Assembly (NCBI GenBank): GCA_028290545.1
Contig: JAQGJP010000025.1
Coordinates: 1 to 59,986 of the forward strand
Direction: 5' to 3'
Source of the DNA: Rhizobium sp.
Lineage (GTDB): Bacteria; Pseudomonadota; Alphaproteobacteria; Rhizobiales; Rhizobiaceae
DNA length: 59,986 bases
Shown here: positions 18,284-27,305 of the stretch, piece after piece
How positions within the stretch are numbered: the first letter of the stretch is position 1
Layout: every line of letters begins with the position of its first letter
Translations under genes and position numbers: made by a program
The notes under the pieces: model-generated
What the model was told of the DNA's origin: nothing
The model's database searches: none
Seen by the model: only the letters and a program-made list of their open reading frames with translations

Positions 18284-19798
18284 ATAGCGCTTTGAATCTT
18301 CGAGGTTATCGAGGTTCATGTGATTGCGCATGTAGCGCTCGGATGCCTTCTGCAGTGGCTGGTGATCCCATGGATAATAGGCGCCGTTGCGAAGCGCTTC
18401 ATAAACCACCCAGCGGCGCGCCTGGCTCTCGCGCACTTCGGAATCGAAACGCTGCATGTCCCATTGTACCAGCGCCCGCGACCGAAAAGTCGCCAGAGTG
18501 GCTGCATGGGCCGGATCAGCGGCAAGATTGGTCAACTCGCCGGGGTCAGAATCGAGATCGTAGAGCTGATCGGGATCGAGCGCGCAGTGGATATATTTCC
18601 ATTTGCCCTCGCGGATGCCGACCAGCGGCGAATAGGACCCCTCAGCTGCATATTCCATCAGCACCGGAGCGGTGCGCTCGCCGCCATGGATAACCGGCAC
18701 GAGGCTCTCGCCGTCGGTCCATGGCATGATGCTGTCCATCGAAATGCCGGCAAGATCCGCGAGCGTCGGGGCGATATCGAGATTGGAGACCGGCGCATCA
18801 TGGCGTCCGGCGGGAATATCGGGACCGGCAATCATCAGCGGCACCCGTGCCGAACCCTCGAAGAAGCTCATCTTGAACCACAGGCCGCGTTCGCCCAGCA
18901 TATCGCCATGATCCGAGCAGAACAGGATCATGGTATCGTCCAGCATCCGTGTGCGGGTCAGCGTGTCCAGAAGTTCGCCGACCTTTTCGTCCACATAGGA
19001 AATATTGGCAAAATAGCCGCGGCGCGCGCGGGCGACATTCTCTTCGGTGATGTCGAATTTCTGATAGTCGCATGACAGCATCAGTCGCTGCGAATGCGCG
19101 TCCTGCTTTTCGAATGGAATGGCGCCGATGTCGGGCAGGAGCTGGTTTTGCCCTTCGTATAGATCCCAGAATTTCTTGCGCGCGACGTAAGGATCATGCG
19201 GGTGGGAAAAAGATACCGTGACACACCATGGCCGGCGTTCGGCATCATCGTTGTCGCGTGACAATTGATAGAGCTTCTGGTTGGCGAGGAAGGCCACCTC
19301 GTCGTCATATTCCATCTGGTTGGTGATTTCAGCCACCCCTGCCCCGGTCACCGAACCCATGTTGTGATACCACCAGTCGATCCTCTCGCCGGGCTTGCGG
19401 TAATCCGGCGTCCAGCCGAAATCGGCAGGGTAGATATCGGTCGTCAGCCGTTCCTCGAAGCCGTGCAACTGATCGGGACCGACGAAATGCATCTTGCCGG
19501 AAAGCGCGGTGTAGTAGCCTGCGCGGCGAAGATGATGCGCATAGGTCGGGATCGAGGAGACATATTCGGCGGCGTTGTCGTAGACCCTGGTTCGGCTTGG
19601 CAGTTGCCCCGCCATGAAGGAGGCACGCGCCGGCGCGCAGAGCGGCGACGATGTGTAATTGTTCCGGAAGCGGGCCGAACGGGCGGCGAGCGCCTTCAGG
19701 TTTGGCGCATGCAGGAAGTCCGCAGGGCCGTCCGGAAAGAACGTGCCATTCAGCTGATCGACCATGATGATGAGAATATTGGGCTTTTCGACTGACAT
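18269..19798 (-). CDS. betC: Choline-sulfatase
   Basis: 509 residues from ATG 19798. Type I sulfatase with the formylglycine motif CAPAR (Cys54), metal residues in MVDQLNG and FCSDHGDMLGERGLWFKMSF, and the BetC-type C-terminus (VVYEALRNGAYYPWDHQPLQ). It hydrolyses choline-O-sulfate to choline and sulfate, feeding betA and betB. A maturation enzyme for the formylglycine is not in this window. It is divergent from the EAL-CBS-GGDEF gene. Confidence 0.94.
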   Translation of the reverse strand: MSVEKPNILIIMVDQLNGTFFPDGPADFLHAPNLKALAARSARFRNNYTSSPLCAPARASFMAGQLPSRTRVYDNAAEYVSSIPTYAHHLRRAGYYTALSGKMHFVGPDQLHGFEERLTTDIYPADFGWTPDYRKPGERIDWWYHNMGSVTGAGVAEITNQMEYDDEVAFLANQKLYQLSRDNDDAERRPWCVTVSFSHPHDPYVARKKFWDLYEGQNQLLPDIGAIPFEKQDAHSQRLMLSCDYQKFDITEENVARARRGYFANISYVDEKVGELLDTLTRTRMLDDTMILFCSDHGDMLGERGLWFKMSFFEGSARVPLMIAGPDIPAGRHDAPVSNLDIAPTLADLAGISMDSIMPWTDGESLVPVIHGGERTAPVLMEYAAEGSYSPLVGIREGKWKYIHCALDPDQLYDLDSDPGELTNLAADPAHAATLATFRSRALVQWDMQRFDSEVRESQARRWVVYEALRNGAYYPWDHQPLQKASERYMRNHMNLDNLEDSKRYPRGE

Positions 19799-20077
19799 AT
19801 CCAACCGTTCCACTGCTTCGTTGTGCCGCAACCGCGTGCGGTGCTGCCGTCCATATAGACAGGATCGGCCGAGGGATCGCCTCCTTTATCGAGAGGTTTT
19901 CAATCCTGTTTGCGACGCGATGGCGGTGATTTCGGGAAAGCCTTGCCTACGATCATCATCCTGGGGTTGCGCACAAACCACAAATGCAAGACGGTCATCA
20001 AACTATCACATTCGGAGAAGGAATTATTCAATAATTTCAGTGATGGTCAGACAAAAGACTACTATTCGGAGTTTTAT

Positions 20078-21895
20078 ATGTCGGCCCTCGTTTCAGAAAG
20101 AATTTCATTCCCAATCCGTTATGCCGGCGAAAAATTGCTTTCGCTGGCCAAACTGGTGCTCGACCCGGCCTTCCAGCCCGTTGTCGAAGTCGGTACCGGA
20201 GCGGTGTTCGGCTATGAATCGCTGATGCGCGGCTACGACCAGATGGGTTTCAACTCGCCGCTCGACCTGATCGACCGCATGGCCGAGACCGGGCAACTCG
20301 CGGCCCTCGACCAGATGATGGCCGGCCGCGCGCTGTCGAAATTCACCTCCCTGCCGGATTTCCGCTCCGCCACGCTGTTCATCAACCTCGATGTACGTTT
20401 GATTCCCGAAGGCGAGGCATTGCTCGACGTGCTGATCCGGCACCTTCAGATGCATTCCATTCCGCCGTCTTCGATCTGCTTTGAACTTTCCGAGCGTTTC
20501 GACAATACCGCCATCCCCCAATTCGGTCCGCTGATCGGCAAGATGCGGCGCTCCGGCTTCAAGATCGCCATTGACGACTTTGGCGTCGGCCGCGCGGAGT
20601 TCAAGTTGCTGTGCGACTATCCGGTCGACTATCTGAAGATCGACCGGCATTTCGTCACCTCCATCGACAGCATGCCGAAGAAGCAGCATCTGGTCCGCAA
20701 TATCGTTGGCATCGCACATGCTTTGGGGATCAGGGTGATAGCCGAAGGCGTGGAGACAGAAGCCGAGTTCCTCGCGTGCCGGCAGTTCGGCGTCGATATG
20801 GTACAGGGCTATTACATCGCCCGCCCTTCGGTCAATGTCAGCGAGCAAATGCCATCCTTCCCGCATCTTCTCGATCCGATCAGGACGCGGATGTCAGGCC
20901 CCTCGCTCGACGAACTGCTGATCCGCCAGAAGATCGAGATCCTGCCTGTCGTCTATGAGGATGATTCCATCGAGCGGGTGTTCGAGATGTTCCGGAAGAA
21001 TCCGGATGCCAGTTATTTTCCTGTACTGAACGCCAATCGCGAGCCGCGCGGCATTATCCAGGAAAACCAGCTCAAGGAATATATCTACCATCCATTCGGG
21101 CGCGACCTGCTGAAGAACCGCGACTACCTGCGTTCGGTCTCCTATTTCGTCAAGCCGGCGCCGATCGTCAGCCTCGATTCCGACACCGACGATCTGGTGG
21201 CCGCATTTGCCAACACGGAAGGCTGCCAATGCGTGCTGCTGACCGAGAACATGCGCTATGCGGGCGCCATGTCGGCGGCGTCGCTGCTCAAGATCCTGAA
21301 CGAAAAGCAGCTCAAGACAGCGCAGGACCAGAACCCTCTGACCGGTCTGCCCGGCAATCTGGCGATTCTCAATCACCTTCGCAACACAGCCAAGGACGGC
21401 GATCGTTCGCGCTTCCTCTGCTATTGCGATTTCGATAATTTCAAGCCGTTCAACGATGTCTATGGTTTCCACGCCGGCGACCGGGCGATCGCGCTGTTTG
21501 CCGGACTGATGCGCAAGCACGTGTTCAGCGGCACGGATTTCGTCGGCCATGTCGGCGGCGATGATTTCTTCATCGGGCTTCAGGACCGGGACCAGGCACA
21601 GACTGTCGGCATGATCGAGGCGCTGTTATGCGATTTCCATGATGAAGTGCGGCACCTCTACACCGCCGACGACCGGCTGCGCGAATATATGATCGGGCAC
21701 GATCGCGACGGCCTGGAAAAGCAGATCCCTCTGATGCGCTGCTCGATTGGCGTGCTGGAACTGCCCGAAGGCGTCGTCATCAGCGATATCAATCGCATCA
21801 GTGCCGAGATCGCCGGCATCAAGGCAGGCGCCAAGCAAAGCCAAACGGGGCTCTGCTATGCGCGGCTCGGCGAGAACGACATCCCGAGGCATTGA
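20078..21895 (+). CDS. EAL-CBS-degenerate GGDEF cyclic-di-GMP protein
   Basis: 605 residues from ATG 20078 (CGGAG upstream; the open frame to 19910 is unconvincing). The order is reversed from usual. An EAL domain comes first: ESLMRG at 47-52 in place of EAL, then FELSER, IAIDDFGVG, YLKIDR, AEGVETEAE and QGYYIARP, all consistent with an active phosphodiesterase. A CBS-pair region follows (about 300-440). The C-terminal GGDEF domain reads GGDDF at 493-497 and lacks an RxxD inhibition site. Nucleotide or energy sensing through CBS is inferred. It is not in an operon. Confidence 0.9.
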   Translation: MSALVSERISFPIRYAGEKLLSLAKLVLDPAFQPVVEVGTGAVFGYESLMRGYDQMGFNSPLDLIDRMAETGQLAALDQMMAGRALSKFTSLPDFRSATLFINLDVRLIPEGEALLDVLIRHLQMHSIPPSSICFELSERFDNTAIPQFGPLIGKMRRSGFKIAIDDFGVGRAEFKLLCDYPVDYLKIDRHFVTSIDSMPKKQHLVRNIVGIAHALGIRVIAEGVETEAEFLACRQFGVDMVQGYYIARPSVNVSEQMPSFPHLLDPIRTRMSGPSLDELLIRQKIEILPVVYEDDSIERVFEMFRKNPDASYFPVLNANREPRGIIQENQLKEYIYHPFGRDLLKNRDYLRSVSYFVKPAPIVSLDSDTDDLVAAFANTEGCQCVLLTENMRYAGAMSAASLLKILNEKQLKTAQDQNPLTGLPGNLAILNHLRNTAKDGDRSRFLCYCDFDNFKPFNDVYGFHAGDRAIALFAGLMRKHVFSGTDFVGHVGGDDFFIGLQDRDQAQTVGMIEALLCDFHDEVRHLYTADDRLREYMIGHDRDGLEKQIPLMRCSIGVLELPEGVVISDINRISAEIAGIKAGAKQSQTGLCYARLGENDIPRH

Positions 21896-21967
21896 GGTCG
21901 TCATCCGGGCTTTGCAGCCGTGGCTTTTGGTTCTAAACCGCTTCTCATATTTTCGAGGAGTTTCCTG

Positions 21968-22966
21968 ATGCCCGTTCCTTCCGATATGCGCTATGTCGAT
22001 CTGCCCACGCCGGGCGGTCCGGAGATGATGGTGGTCGCGCGCGGTCCCCTGCCGCAGGTGAAGCCGGACGATATCCTGATCCGTGTCGAGGCGACGGGCG
22101 TCAACCGTCCCGATATCGCCCAGCGCCAGGGCAGCTATCCGCCGCCGCCGGATGCGAGCCCGATCCTCGGATTGGAAGTTGCCGGCGAAATTGTCGCCAC
22201 TGGCGCCGATGTTGCGGGGTTTGCTGTCGGCGACAAGGTCTGCGCGCTTGCCAATGGCGGCGGCTATGCCGAATATTGCGCAGTGCCCGCCACCCAGGCG
22301 CTCCACTGGCCGAAGGGCTTTGACGCCATCAGGGCTGCGGCAGTGCCCGAGACCTATTTCACCGTCTGGGCCAATCTGTTCATGATGGCCGGGCTGAAAG
22401 CCGGCGAGACCGCGCTGATCCATGGCGGATCGAGCGGCATCGGCACAACCGCGATCCAGCTTGCCAAGGCGCTTGGCGCCCATGTCTTCACCACGGTCGG
22501 CAGTGATGAAAAAGCGGAGGCCTGCCGGAAGCTCGGCGCCGACAGGGCGATCAATTACAGGACCGAGGATTTCGCATCGGTCATCAAGGCGGAGACCAGG
22601 GGCGGCGTCGACGTCGTGCTCGACATGATCGGTGCGGCCTATTTCGACAAGAACCTCGCCTCGCTCGCCCGCGACGGGCGGCTGTCGATCATCGCGTTTC
22701 TCGGCGGCGCGGTGGCGGAGAAAGCCAACCTCACGCCGATCATGGTCAAGCGTCTGCGCGTCATGGGCTCGACCATGCGACCGCGCACGGCGATGGAAAA
22801 GCGCGAAATCCGCGACGATTTACGCGCCAGGGTCTGGCCGTTGCTGGAGGCCGGCACGGTCGGTCCCGTCATTCACAAGGTGTTCGACCTGGACGATGTG
22901 GTCGAAGCCCACAGGCTGATGGAATCGAGCGATCATATCGGCAAGATCGTACTGAAGGTGGGCTGA
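21968..22966 (+). CDS. NAD(P)H-quinone oxidoreductase (zinc-independent MDR family)
   Basis: 332 residues from ATG 21968, GAGGAG nine bases upstream. The N-terminal GroES-like domain ([20 protein letters not shown]) and the Rossmann part ([20 protein letters not shown]) match the PIG3/QOR group of medium-chain reductases; the zinc cysteines are absent. It probably reduces quinones with NADPH. Its TGA abuts the stop of the convergent crotonase gene with no spacing. Confidence 0.92.
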   Translation: MPVPSDMRYVDLPTPGGPEMMVVARGPLPQVKPDDILIRVEATGVNRPDIAQRQGSYPPPPDASPILGLEVAGEIVATGADVAGFAVGDKVCALANGGGYAEYCAVPATQALHWPKGFDAIRAAAVPETYFTVWANLFMMAGLKAGETALIHGGSSGIGTTAIQLAKALGAHVFTTVGSDEKAEACRKLGADRAINYRTEDFASVIKAETRGGVDVVLDMIGAAYFDKNLASLARDGRLSIIAFLGGAVAEKANLTPIMVKRLRVMGSTMRPRTAMEKREIRDDLRARVWPLLEAGTVGPVIHKVFDLDDVVEAHRLMESSDHIGKIVLKVG

Positions 22967-23725
22967 CTATTCGCGCCTGACGAACGCTGCGATCTTCTCC
23001 CGTGTCCCTGCCATATCGATATTATCAGCCATGGCCGCTGCGGCATCGGCATAGGCTGCCGCGATATCCATGTCCGACTGGCGGTAGAACAGCGATTTGC
23101 CAAGCCCGATGGCCGACGGCAGTTTCGAAGCGATGGCGCGGGCGGCCTCCATGACTGTTGCATCGAGCCTGTCTGCCGGCACGGCCTCGTTGATAAGTCC
23201 GATCTCGGCCGCCCTTGGCGCGAGAATCAACCTGCCCGTCAGCGCGAGATCGAGCGCCTGTTTCGGGTGCACTGCGCGCGACAGCGCCACCGATGGCGTC
23301 GAGCAAAACAGGCCGAGATTGATGCCGTTGATGCCGAATTTCGCCGTTTCAGCAGCATAGGCGAGATCGCAGGTGGCGACCAACTGGCAACCGGCCGCGA
23401 CCGCCGCCCCCTGGACATTCGCGATAAATGGCTTCGGCGCATTGCGGATCGCCATCATCAGCCGCGAACAACGATCGAAATGGGCGTGCTGCCAGGCGTG
23501 GCTCTCGTGTTCCAGCATTTCCTCGAGATCGTGGCCGGCGGAGAAGATCCTGCCGTTGGCCGCCAGGATCACGACCCGCACATCTTTATTCTCGACAGCC
23601 TCGTTGATCCGATCCTCCAGTGCATCCATCATCGCGGCGGACAGCGCATTGCCTTTGTCTGGACGATTCAGCGTGATCGTGGCAATGCTATCGGAGATGC
23701 CGATCAGCACGAGTTCATTGCTCAT
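22967..23725 (-). CDS. Enoyl-CoA hydratase/isomerase, ECHDC3-like
   Basis: 252 residues from ATG 23725 with a strong AAGGAGGT. Crotonase fold: ITLNRPDKGNALSAAMMDAL, the oxyanion-hole FSAGHDLEEM, and FGINGINLGLFCSTPSVALS. GLFCSTP is the mark of the ECHDC3 subgroup, in which the usual hydratase glutamates are not in their normal context, so hydratase activity is uncertain. It starts one base after the stop of the acyl-CoA ligase, so the two are translationally coupled and likely act on the same acyl group. Confidence 0.9.
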   Translation of the reverse strand: MSNELVLIGISDSIATITLNRPDKGNALSAAMMDALEDRINEAVENKDVRVVILAANGRIFSAGHDLEEMLEHESHAWQHAHFDRCSRLMMAIRNAPKPFIANVQGAAVAAGCQLVATCDLAYAAETAKFGINGINLGLFCSTPSVALSRAVHPKQALDLALTGRLILAPRAAEIGLINEAVPADRLDATVMEAARAIASKLPSAIGLGKSLFYRQSDMDIAAAYADAAAAMADNIDMAGTREKIAAFVRRE

Positions 23726-23726
23726 T

Positions 23727-25355
23727 TCAGACCTCCTTGAAACGGTCGCGCAGCTTGAATTTCTGGATCTTGCCGGTCGAAGTGCGCGGCAACTCCGAGA
23801 AGAAGAAGGAGCGCGGCACCTTGAAGCCAGCGAGATGGCTTCTGCACCAGACCTTGAGTTCGTCTTCGGTCGCCGACATGCCGGAGCGCAGTTCGATAAA
23901 GGCACAGGGTGTTTCGCCCCATTTCGGATCAGGCCTGGCGACAACCGCCGCATTGGCGACCGCCGGGTGCTTATAGAGGGCATCCTCGACCTCGATCGAA
24001 GAAATATTCTCGCCACCGGAAATGATGATGTCCTTCGAGCGGTCCTTGATCTGGATATAGCCGTCCGGATGCATCACGCCGAGATCGCCGGAATGAAACC
24101 AGCCGCCCGCGAAGGCATCGTCGGACGTCTTGCGGTTCTTGAGATAGCCCTTCATGACGACGTTGCCCGAGAACATCACCTCGCCGATCGTCTCCCCGTC
24201 GCGCGGTACCGGCTGCATTGTTTCGGGATCGATGACATCAAGCCGTTCCAGCGTCGAGTAGCGCACGCCCTGCCGCGCCTTCTTCCTCGCCCAGCCGGAA
24301 GAATCCAGCATGTCCCACTGATTCTGCCATTCGTTGACGACGGCGGGGCCGTAGGTCTCGGTCAGGCCATAGAGGTGGATCACCTCGAAGCCCTCGGCCT
24401 TCATTGCCCCCAGCACCGCCTCGGGCGGCGGCGCGGCGGCGGTCATGAAGGTAACGGATTGGGAAAACGGCCGCCTCTCGTCCGTCGTTGCATTGAGTAT
24501 GATCGACATGACGATCGGCGCGCCGCACATATGGGTGACGCCGTGTTCGGCGATCGCCTCGTAGATTGCCGCCGCGCGAACCTGCCGGAGACAGACATGC
24601 GTGCCGCCGACCACCGAGATCGACCACGGAAAACACCAGCCATTGCAATGGAACATTGGCAGCGTCCAGAGATAGACCGCCCCGCTCGGCATGGAACTGG
24701 TGAGGATATTGCCGAGCGCCAAAAGATGCGCGCCGCGATGATGATAGACCACACCCTTGGGATTGGACGTGGTGCCAGAGGTATAATTGAGTGAAATGGC
24801 ATCCCATTCGTCGCCGGGGACGCGGTACGCATAGTCGGGGTCACCCTCCGCAAGGAAGGCTTCATAGTCGATTTCCCCGAGAAATTCACCGGTTTGCGGG
24901 AACTCGGGATCGTCGTAATCAATGACGATCGGCTTGACCTTGGCCAGTGAGAGCGCCTGGCGGATCGTTTCGGAAAACTCGCGATCCGTGATCACGACGC
25001 GCGCCTCGCCGTGATCGAGGATGAAGGCTATGGTTGCTGCATCGAGCCGCGTGTTCATGGTGTTGAGCACGGCGCCCGTCAACGGCACGCCATAGTGACA
25101 TTCGATCATCGCGGGCGTGTTGGCGAGCATGACGGCGACCGTATCACCGCGTCCGATGCCGCGCCTTTCGAGCGCAGAAGCGAGGCGCCGCGACCGGAAA
25201 CGCAGATCGCGATAGGTTTCGCGCGCCCTGCCATGGATAATCGCGACGCGTTCAGGAAACGTCTCAGCCGCACGTTCGAGAAACGTCAACGGCGTCAACG
25301 GCTGAAAATTGGCCGGATTGCGATCGAGATCAGTATCGTAAATGCTGCTTGTCAT
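23727..25355 (-). CDS. Acyl-CoA synthetase (AMP-binding, AlkK/DmdB-like)
   Basis: 542 residues from ATG 25355 (GAGGAG upstream; the frame to 25454 is rejected). ANL superfamily: the P-loop-like YTSGTTSNPKGVVYHHRG, the middle motif LYGLTETYGP, GWFHSGDLGVMHPDGYIQIK, and the catalytic Lys near the end in PRTSTGKIQKF. Length and motifs suit medium-chain fatty acyl or methylmercaptopropionyl-CoA ligases; the acid substrate cannot be told from sequence. First gene of a two-gene unit with the ECHDC3-like protein. Confidence 0.92.
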   Translation of the reverse strand: MTSSIYDTDLDRNPANFQPLTPLTFLERAAETFPERVAIIHGRARETYRDLRFRSRRLASALERRGIGRGDTVAVMLANTPAMIECHYGVPLTGAVLNTMNTRLDAATIAFILDHGEARVVITDREFSETIRQALSLAKVKPIVIDYDDPEFPQTGEFLGEIDYEAFLAEGDPDYAYRVPGDEWDAISLNYTSGTTSNPKGVVYHHRGAHLLALGNILTSSMPSGAVYLWTLPMFHCNGWCFPWSISVVGGTHVCLRQVRAAAIYEAIAEHGVTHMCGAPIVMSIILNATTDERRPFSQSVTFMTAAAPPPEAVLGAMKAEGFEVIHLYGLTETYGPAVVNEWQNQWDMLDSSGWARKKARQGVRYSTLERLDVIDPETMQPVPRDGETIGEVMFSGNVVMKGYLKNRKTSDDAFAGGWFHSGDLGVMHPDGYIQIKDRSKDIIISGGENISSIEVEDALYKHPAVANAAVVARPDPKWGETPCAFIELRSGMSATEDELKVWCRSHLAGFKVPRSFFFSELPRTSTGKIQKFKLRDRFKEV

Positions 25356-25542
25356 GGTCGGCTCCTCCCCTTGACCTATCTCTAGGTCAAATGGAGGACG
25401 TTGGAAAGTTGGCATAAGGCGGGATGCGCCGCCCGTCTGTGGCATGGCTTCCATGCGCCTGCCGCCATTGCTCGAAAGGCATCAATCGTGTAGGCACCCG
25501 CACGATAGATTTTCGCTCCCATGACAAAGAGATATTCCGCAG

Positions 25543-26232
25543 ATGTCCGGCTTTGACCTTATCCTATTCGATTGCGACGGCGTGCTCGTCGATTCCGAAA
25601 TCATCGCAGCGCAGGTGGAATCGAAACTGCTGAAAGAAGCAGGCTTTGAAATCACCGCCGAGGACATGTGCATCCGTTTTGCCGGTCTGGACTGGAAAGA
25701 CATCCTGCTGGAAATCGAGAAGGAATCGGACATTCCCCTCTCCGCCTCGCTGATCGACAAGTCGGAAACGCTGCTCGACAGAGCGTTGATGCAACGGATG
25801 AAAATCATCGAAGGCGTTAAATTCGCCCTTTCCAAGATCACCGAACAAAGCTGTATCTGCTCGAACTCGTCAAGCAAGCGGCTGGACATGATGCTGACCA
25901 AAGTCGGCCTCAAGCCCTATTTCGAACCGCATATCTATTCCGCCAAGGATCTGGGGCCGGGCCGCAGCAAACCGAAGCCCGATATCTATCTGCATGGCGC
26001 CAAGGTCTTCAACGTCGATCCGTCGCGCTGCCTGGTGGTCGAGGATTCGGTACACGGCGTGCATGCGGCGCGTGCCGCCGGCATGCGGGTGATCGGCTTC
26101 ACCGGCGGTTCGCACACCTATCCGACTCATGCCGACCGTCTGACGGATGCCGGCGCCGAGACTGTGCTGTCGCGTATGGTTGAACTGCCCCAGATGGTCG
26201 AAGCACTGAAGAACTGGACGGAGCTGGCGTAG
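25543..26232 (+). CDS. HAD family hydrolase (sugar-phosphatase type)
   Basis: 229 residues. HAD motif I FDLILFDCDGVLVDSE (nucleophile in DCDGVLVD), motif II CSNSSSKR, the Lys of motif III in KPKPDIYLHGAK and motif IV VVEDSVHGVHAARAAGM. The cap is helical, as in beta-phosphoglucomutase or phosphogluconate phosphatase relatives. The substrate is unknown; no operon partner. Two palindromes follow it. Confidence 0.92.
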   Translation: MSGFDLILFDCDGVLVDSEIIAAQVESKLLKEAGFEITAEDMCIRFAGLDWKDILLEIEKESDIPLSASLIDKSETLLDRALMQRMKIIEGVKFALSKITEQSCICSNSSSKRLDMMLTKVGLKPYFEPHIYSAKDLGPGRSKPKPDIYLHGAKVFNVDPSRCLVVEDSVHGVHAARAAGMRVIGFTGGSHTYPTHADRLTDAGAETVLSRMVELPQMVEALKNWTELA

Positions 26233-26319
26233 CTCGAAATGGAGAGGTAGCCTCTCACCTGCAAAATCCGGGACTTAACCTTCGCCTTCGTCGAAGGCTC
26301 GTCTAACGCCCTGATTTTG

Positions 26320-26395
26320 CTTCCTTTCCCACAAGCGGAAAGGAAGCCGTGGCACGATCTCGCGAGCAGTTTCACCTCTCCCCTTGTGGGAGAGG
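26320..26395. repeat. Two palindromic repeats after the HAD gene
   Basis: CTTCCTTTCC/GGAAAGGAAG (26320-26329, 26337-26346; 7-base loop) and CCTCTCCC/GGGAGAGG (26375-26382, 26388-26395; 5-base loop) have the look of rhizobial intergenic elements. They lie between convergent genes. Confidence 0.5.
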
Positions 26396-26476
26396 AAGCA
26401 ATTTCATCGACTTAGCGATTGCAGGCGTGAGTACGCAGGAGGCATTGCAGCGAGGGGCGATTACACAACCAGCCAA

Positions 26477-27088
26477 TCACTTCGTATTATACGGGCCTTC
26501 GTCGATACCGGCAAACAGCCGCGCCATGCTGGCCGGACCGCCCGGATCGAGCACTACATTTTCCTTGGTGAAGAGAAACTGGCCTGAACTCTGTCCTGGC
26601 GCCAGCGTCACCGGAAACTGGCTGAGTTCGGAATACAGCGTCGCATCGCCATCGGTCGCTGCGACACGGATCGGCAGGGTATATGTCGTGCCGGGCTGGC
26701 CGGCCGGGCCGAGAATCAGACGACCATGCACGACCACCGTCACCCTCAGGCCGGAAGCACCCTGGAAGCATTGACGCGTGGTCTGGTCCAATGTCGCCTG
26801 CATCACCAGCTTTTCAGGATCTGACGTGCCATCGGGATTTTTCTTCGCGCCCTTGGCGTATTGGCGGTAGACTGCGGTGCCTTCGCGCAGATAGACGAGC
26901 GGGCACTGGCCCTGGACCACGACCGGCTTGCTGGCGTCGGCTGCAGTCTCATCTTTCTTCTTGTTGAAATTGAACGTCCCGCTCATGTCACTGGAACTGC
27001 AGCCTGCCACCAGAGCGAGTGCCGCGAACGAAGAAAAAAGCTTGACGAATTTGCCGGACACTATGACGCCCACCCCTGTTGAACTCAT
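26477..27088 (-). CDS. Hypothetical lipoprotein
   Basis: 203 residues with a lipoprotein signal (FSSFAALALVAGC, Cys30) followed by a Ser/Lys/Asp-rich linker and a domain with CPLVYLREGTAVYRQYAKGA and LRVTVVVHGRLILGPAGQPG. I know no function; similar envelope lipoproteins are conserved in rhizobia. An internal GTG ten residues in is an alternative start that makes a more standard signal peptide. Divergent from thrC. Confidence 0.78.
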   Translation of the reverse strand: MSSTGVGVIVSGKFVKLFSSFAALALVAGCSSSDMSGTFNFNKKKDETAADASKPVVVQGQCPLVYLREGTAVYRQYAKGAKKNPDGTSDPEKLVMQATLDQTTRQCFQGASGLRVTVVVHGRLILGPAGQPGTTYTLPIRVAATDGDATLYSELSQFPVTLAPGQSSGQFLFTKENVVLDPGGPASMARLFAGIDEGPYNTK

Positions 27089-27305
27089 GAACTCGACGGA
27101 TAATCGCCGTTCTTTATCTTGTGCAATCAGACCTTTTCATGGCCTGCCGACTTGGTCTATACCAGCCGCAAAATAAAAAATCGATTGGCCGCAACAAAGA
27201 TTCAGCCATTTTCCTGGCGTTCCCGGACGCAAAGGGAACATTGCCCGGCGAGGCCGGCTGGTAGGCTTTGCTGGTGAGGCAATCGACTGAAATAGAGGTA
27301 TTGAC

